Source: Chryseobacterium balustinum
GTDB lineage: Bacteria > Bacteroidota > Bacteroidia > Flavobacteriales > Weeksellaceae
NCBI RefSeq assembly: GCF_900168205.1
Contig: NZ_FUZE01000013.1
Location: forward strand, 50,221 to 114,220
Direction: 5' to 3'
DNA length: 64,000 nucleotides
Position 1 is the stretch's first letter. Each line of letters opens with the position of its first letter. The notes below the pieces were generated by a model, which had not been told where the DNA came from, searched no databases, and saw only the letters and a program-made list of their open reading frames with translations. The position numbers and the translations under genes are program-made. Positions 63,819 to 64,000 of this stretch are shown here, piece by piece.

Positions 63819-64000
63819 AATAAATTTATTACTGAAAATAAATTTTAATTTTTATCTTTAGAATCATCAAAATTGATAAAAAGTTAATATCAAAATTTAG
63901 TTATAGAACTTGTTTAAACTTATTTAGAAAAAGAGTTTCCAGAAAATTAGCAATTTAGAGTTGCAAAAAAAAAGAACTAAAATCTGGAACTCATAAGCAA
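63819..64000. other. AT-rich stretch at the window edge
   Basis: No gene, repeat or regulatory element could be supported in these last bases; the neighbouring gene lies outside the window. Confidence 0.4.

Overview
The window is AT-rich chromosomal DNA from a member of the Bacteroidetes, most likely family Weeksellaceae and close to Chryseobacterium (inference). The support is a fused lpxC-fabZ gene, a PorX-type regulator, a type IX secretion C-terminal domain, a hybrid two-component system, and promoters of the Bacteroidetes form TTTG/TTG, 16-19 bases, TAnnTTTG. No tRNA, rRNA, CRISPR array, integrase or transposase was seen.

Layout. Bases 1-4000 (minus strand) hold an envelope lipid A operon, lpxD, lpxC/fabZ, lpxA, a small secreted protein and efp (cut by the window edge). 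Bases 4076-17003 are mixed housekeeping: an HD phosphohydrolase, porX, a LamG/T9SS cargo gene beside a large hybrid sensor-regulator, an MliC-like lipoprotein, exonuclease III, two tandemly duplicated RlpA-like genes, a 38-residue membrane peptide not previously delimited here, and rimO.

Bases 17132-58839 (about 42 kb, all minus strand) are a surface polysaccharide island that reads as two Wzx/Wzy/Wzc systems plus sugar-nucleotide genes. System A (58839 to 41617) starts at a clear promoter and encodes a CapD/WbpM-type dehydratase, Wza, Wzc, a WbpP/WbpO pair expected to make UDP-GalNAcA, Wzx, Wzy, glycosyltransferases, acetyltransferases, a PglC-like initiating transferase, a GNAT and a FemAB-like protein. 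A middle block with its own promoters and terminators holds an unrelated 232-residue protein, a decayed heptad-repeat gene, a PglE-like aminotransferase, and a capE/cupin/wecB/rmlD-like set for a UDP-L-FucNAc or UDP-L-QuiNAc type sugar. System B (34867 to 17132) has its own initiating transferase, Wzc, Wzx, Wzy (EpsG type), four glycosyltransferases, a secreted GH39-like hydrolase, rmlC, a zinc-ribbon SDR epimerase and a final WcaJ/WbaP-type transferase. Only one Wza is present, so the two systems may share an outer-membrane exporter. Two genes in the island look broken: capD has a one-base frameshift in a G6 tract inside its NAD motif, and a methyltransferase lacks its C-terminal half.

Bases 59154-64000 hold recX, with a 7-base tandem repeat directly before its start codon, glyA, and an arsenic operon (ArsR, a Cys-tailed DUF6428-like protein, an arsenate reductase/LMW phosphatase, and an ACR3 pump) with two matching 19-base boxes that look like ArsR operators.
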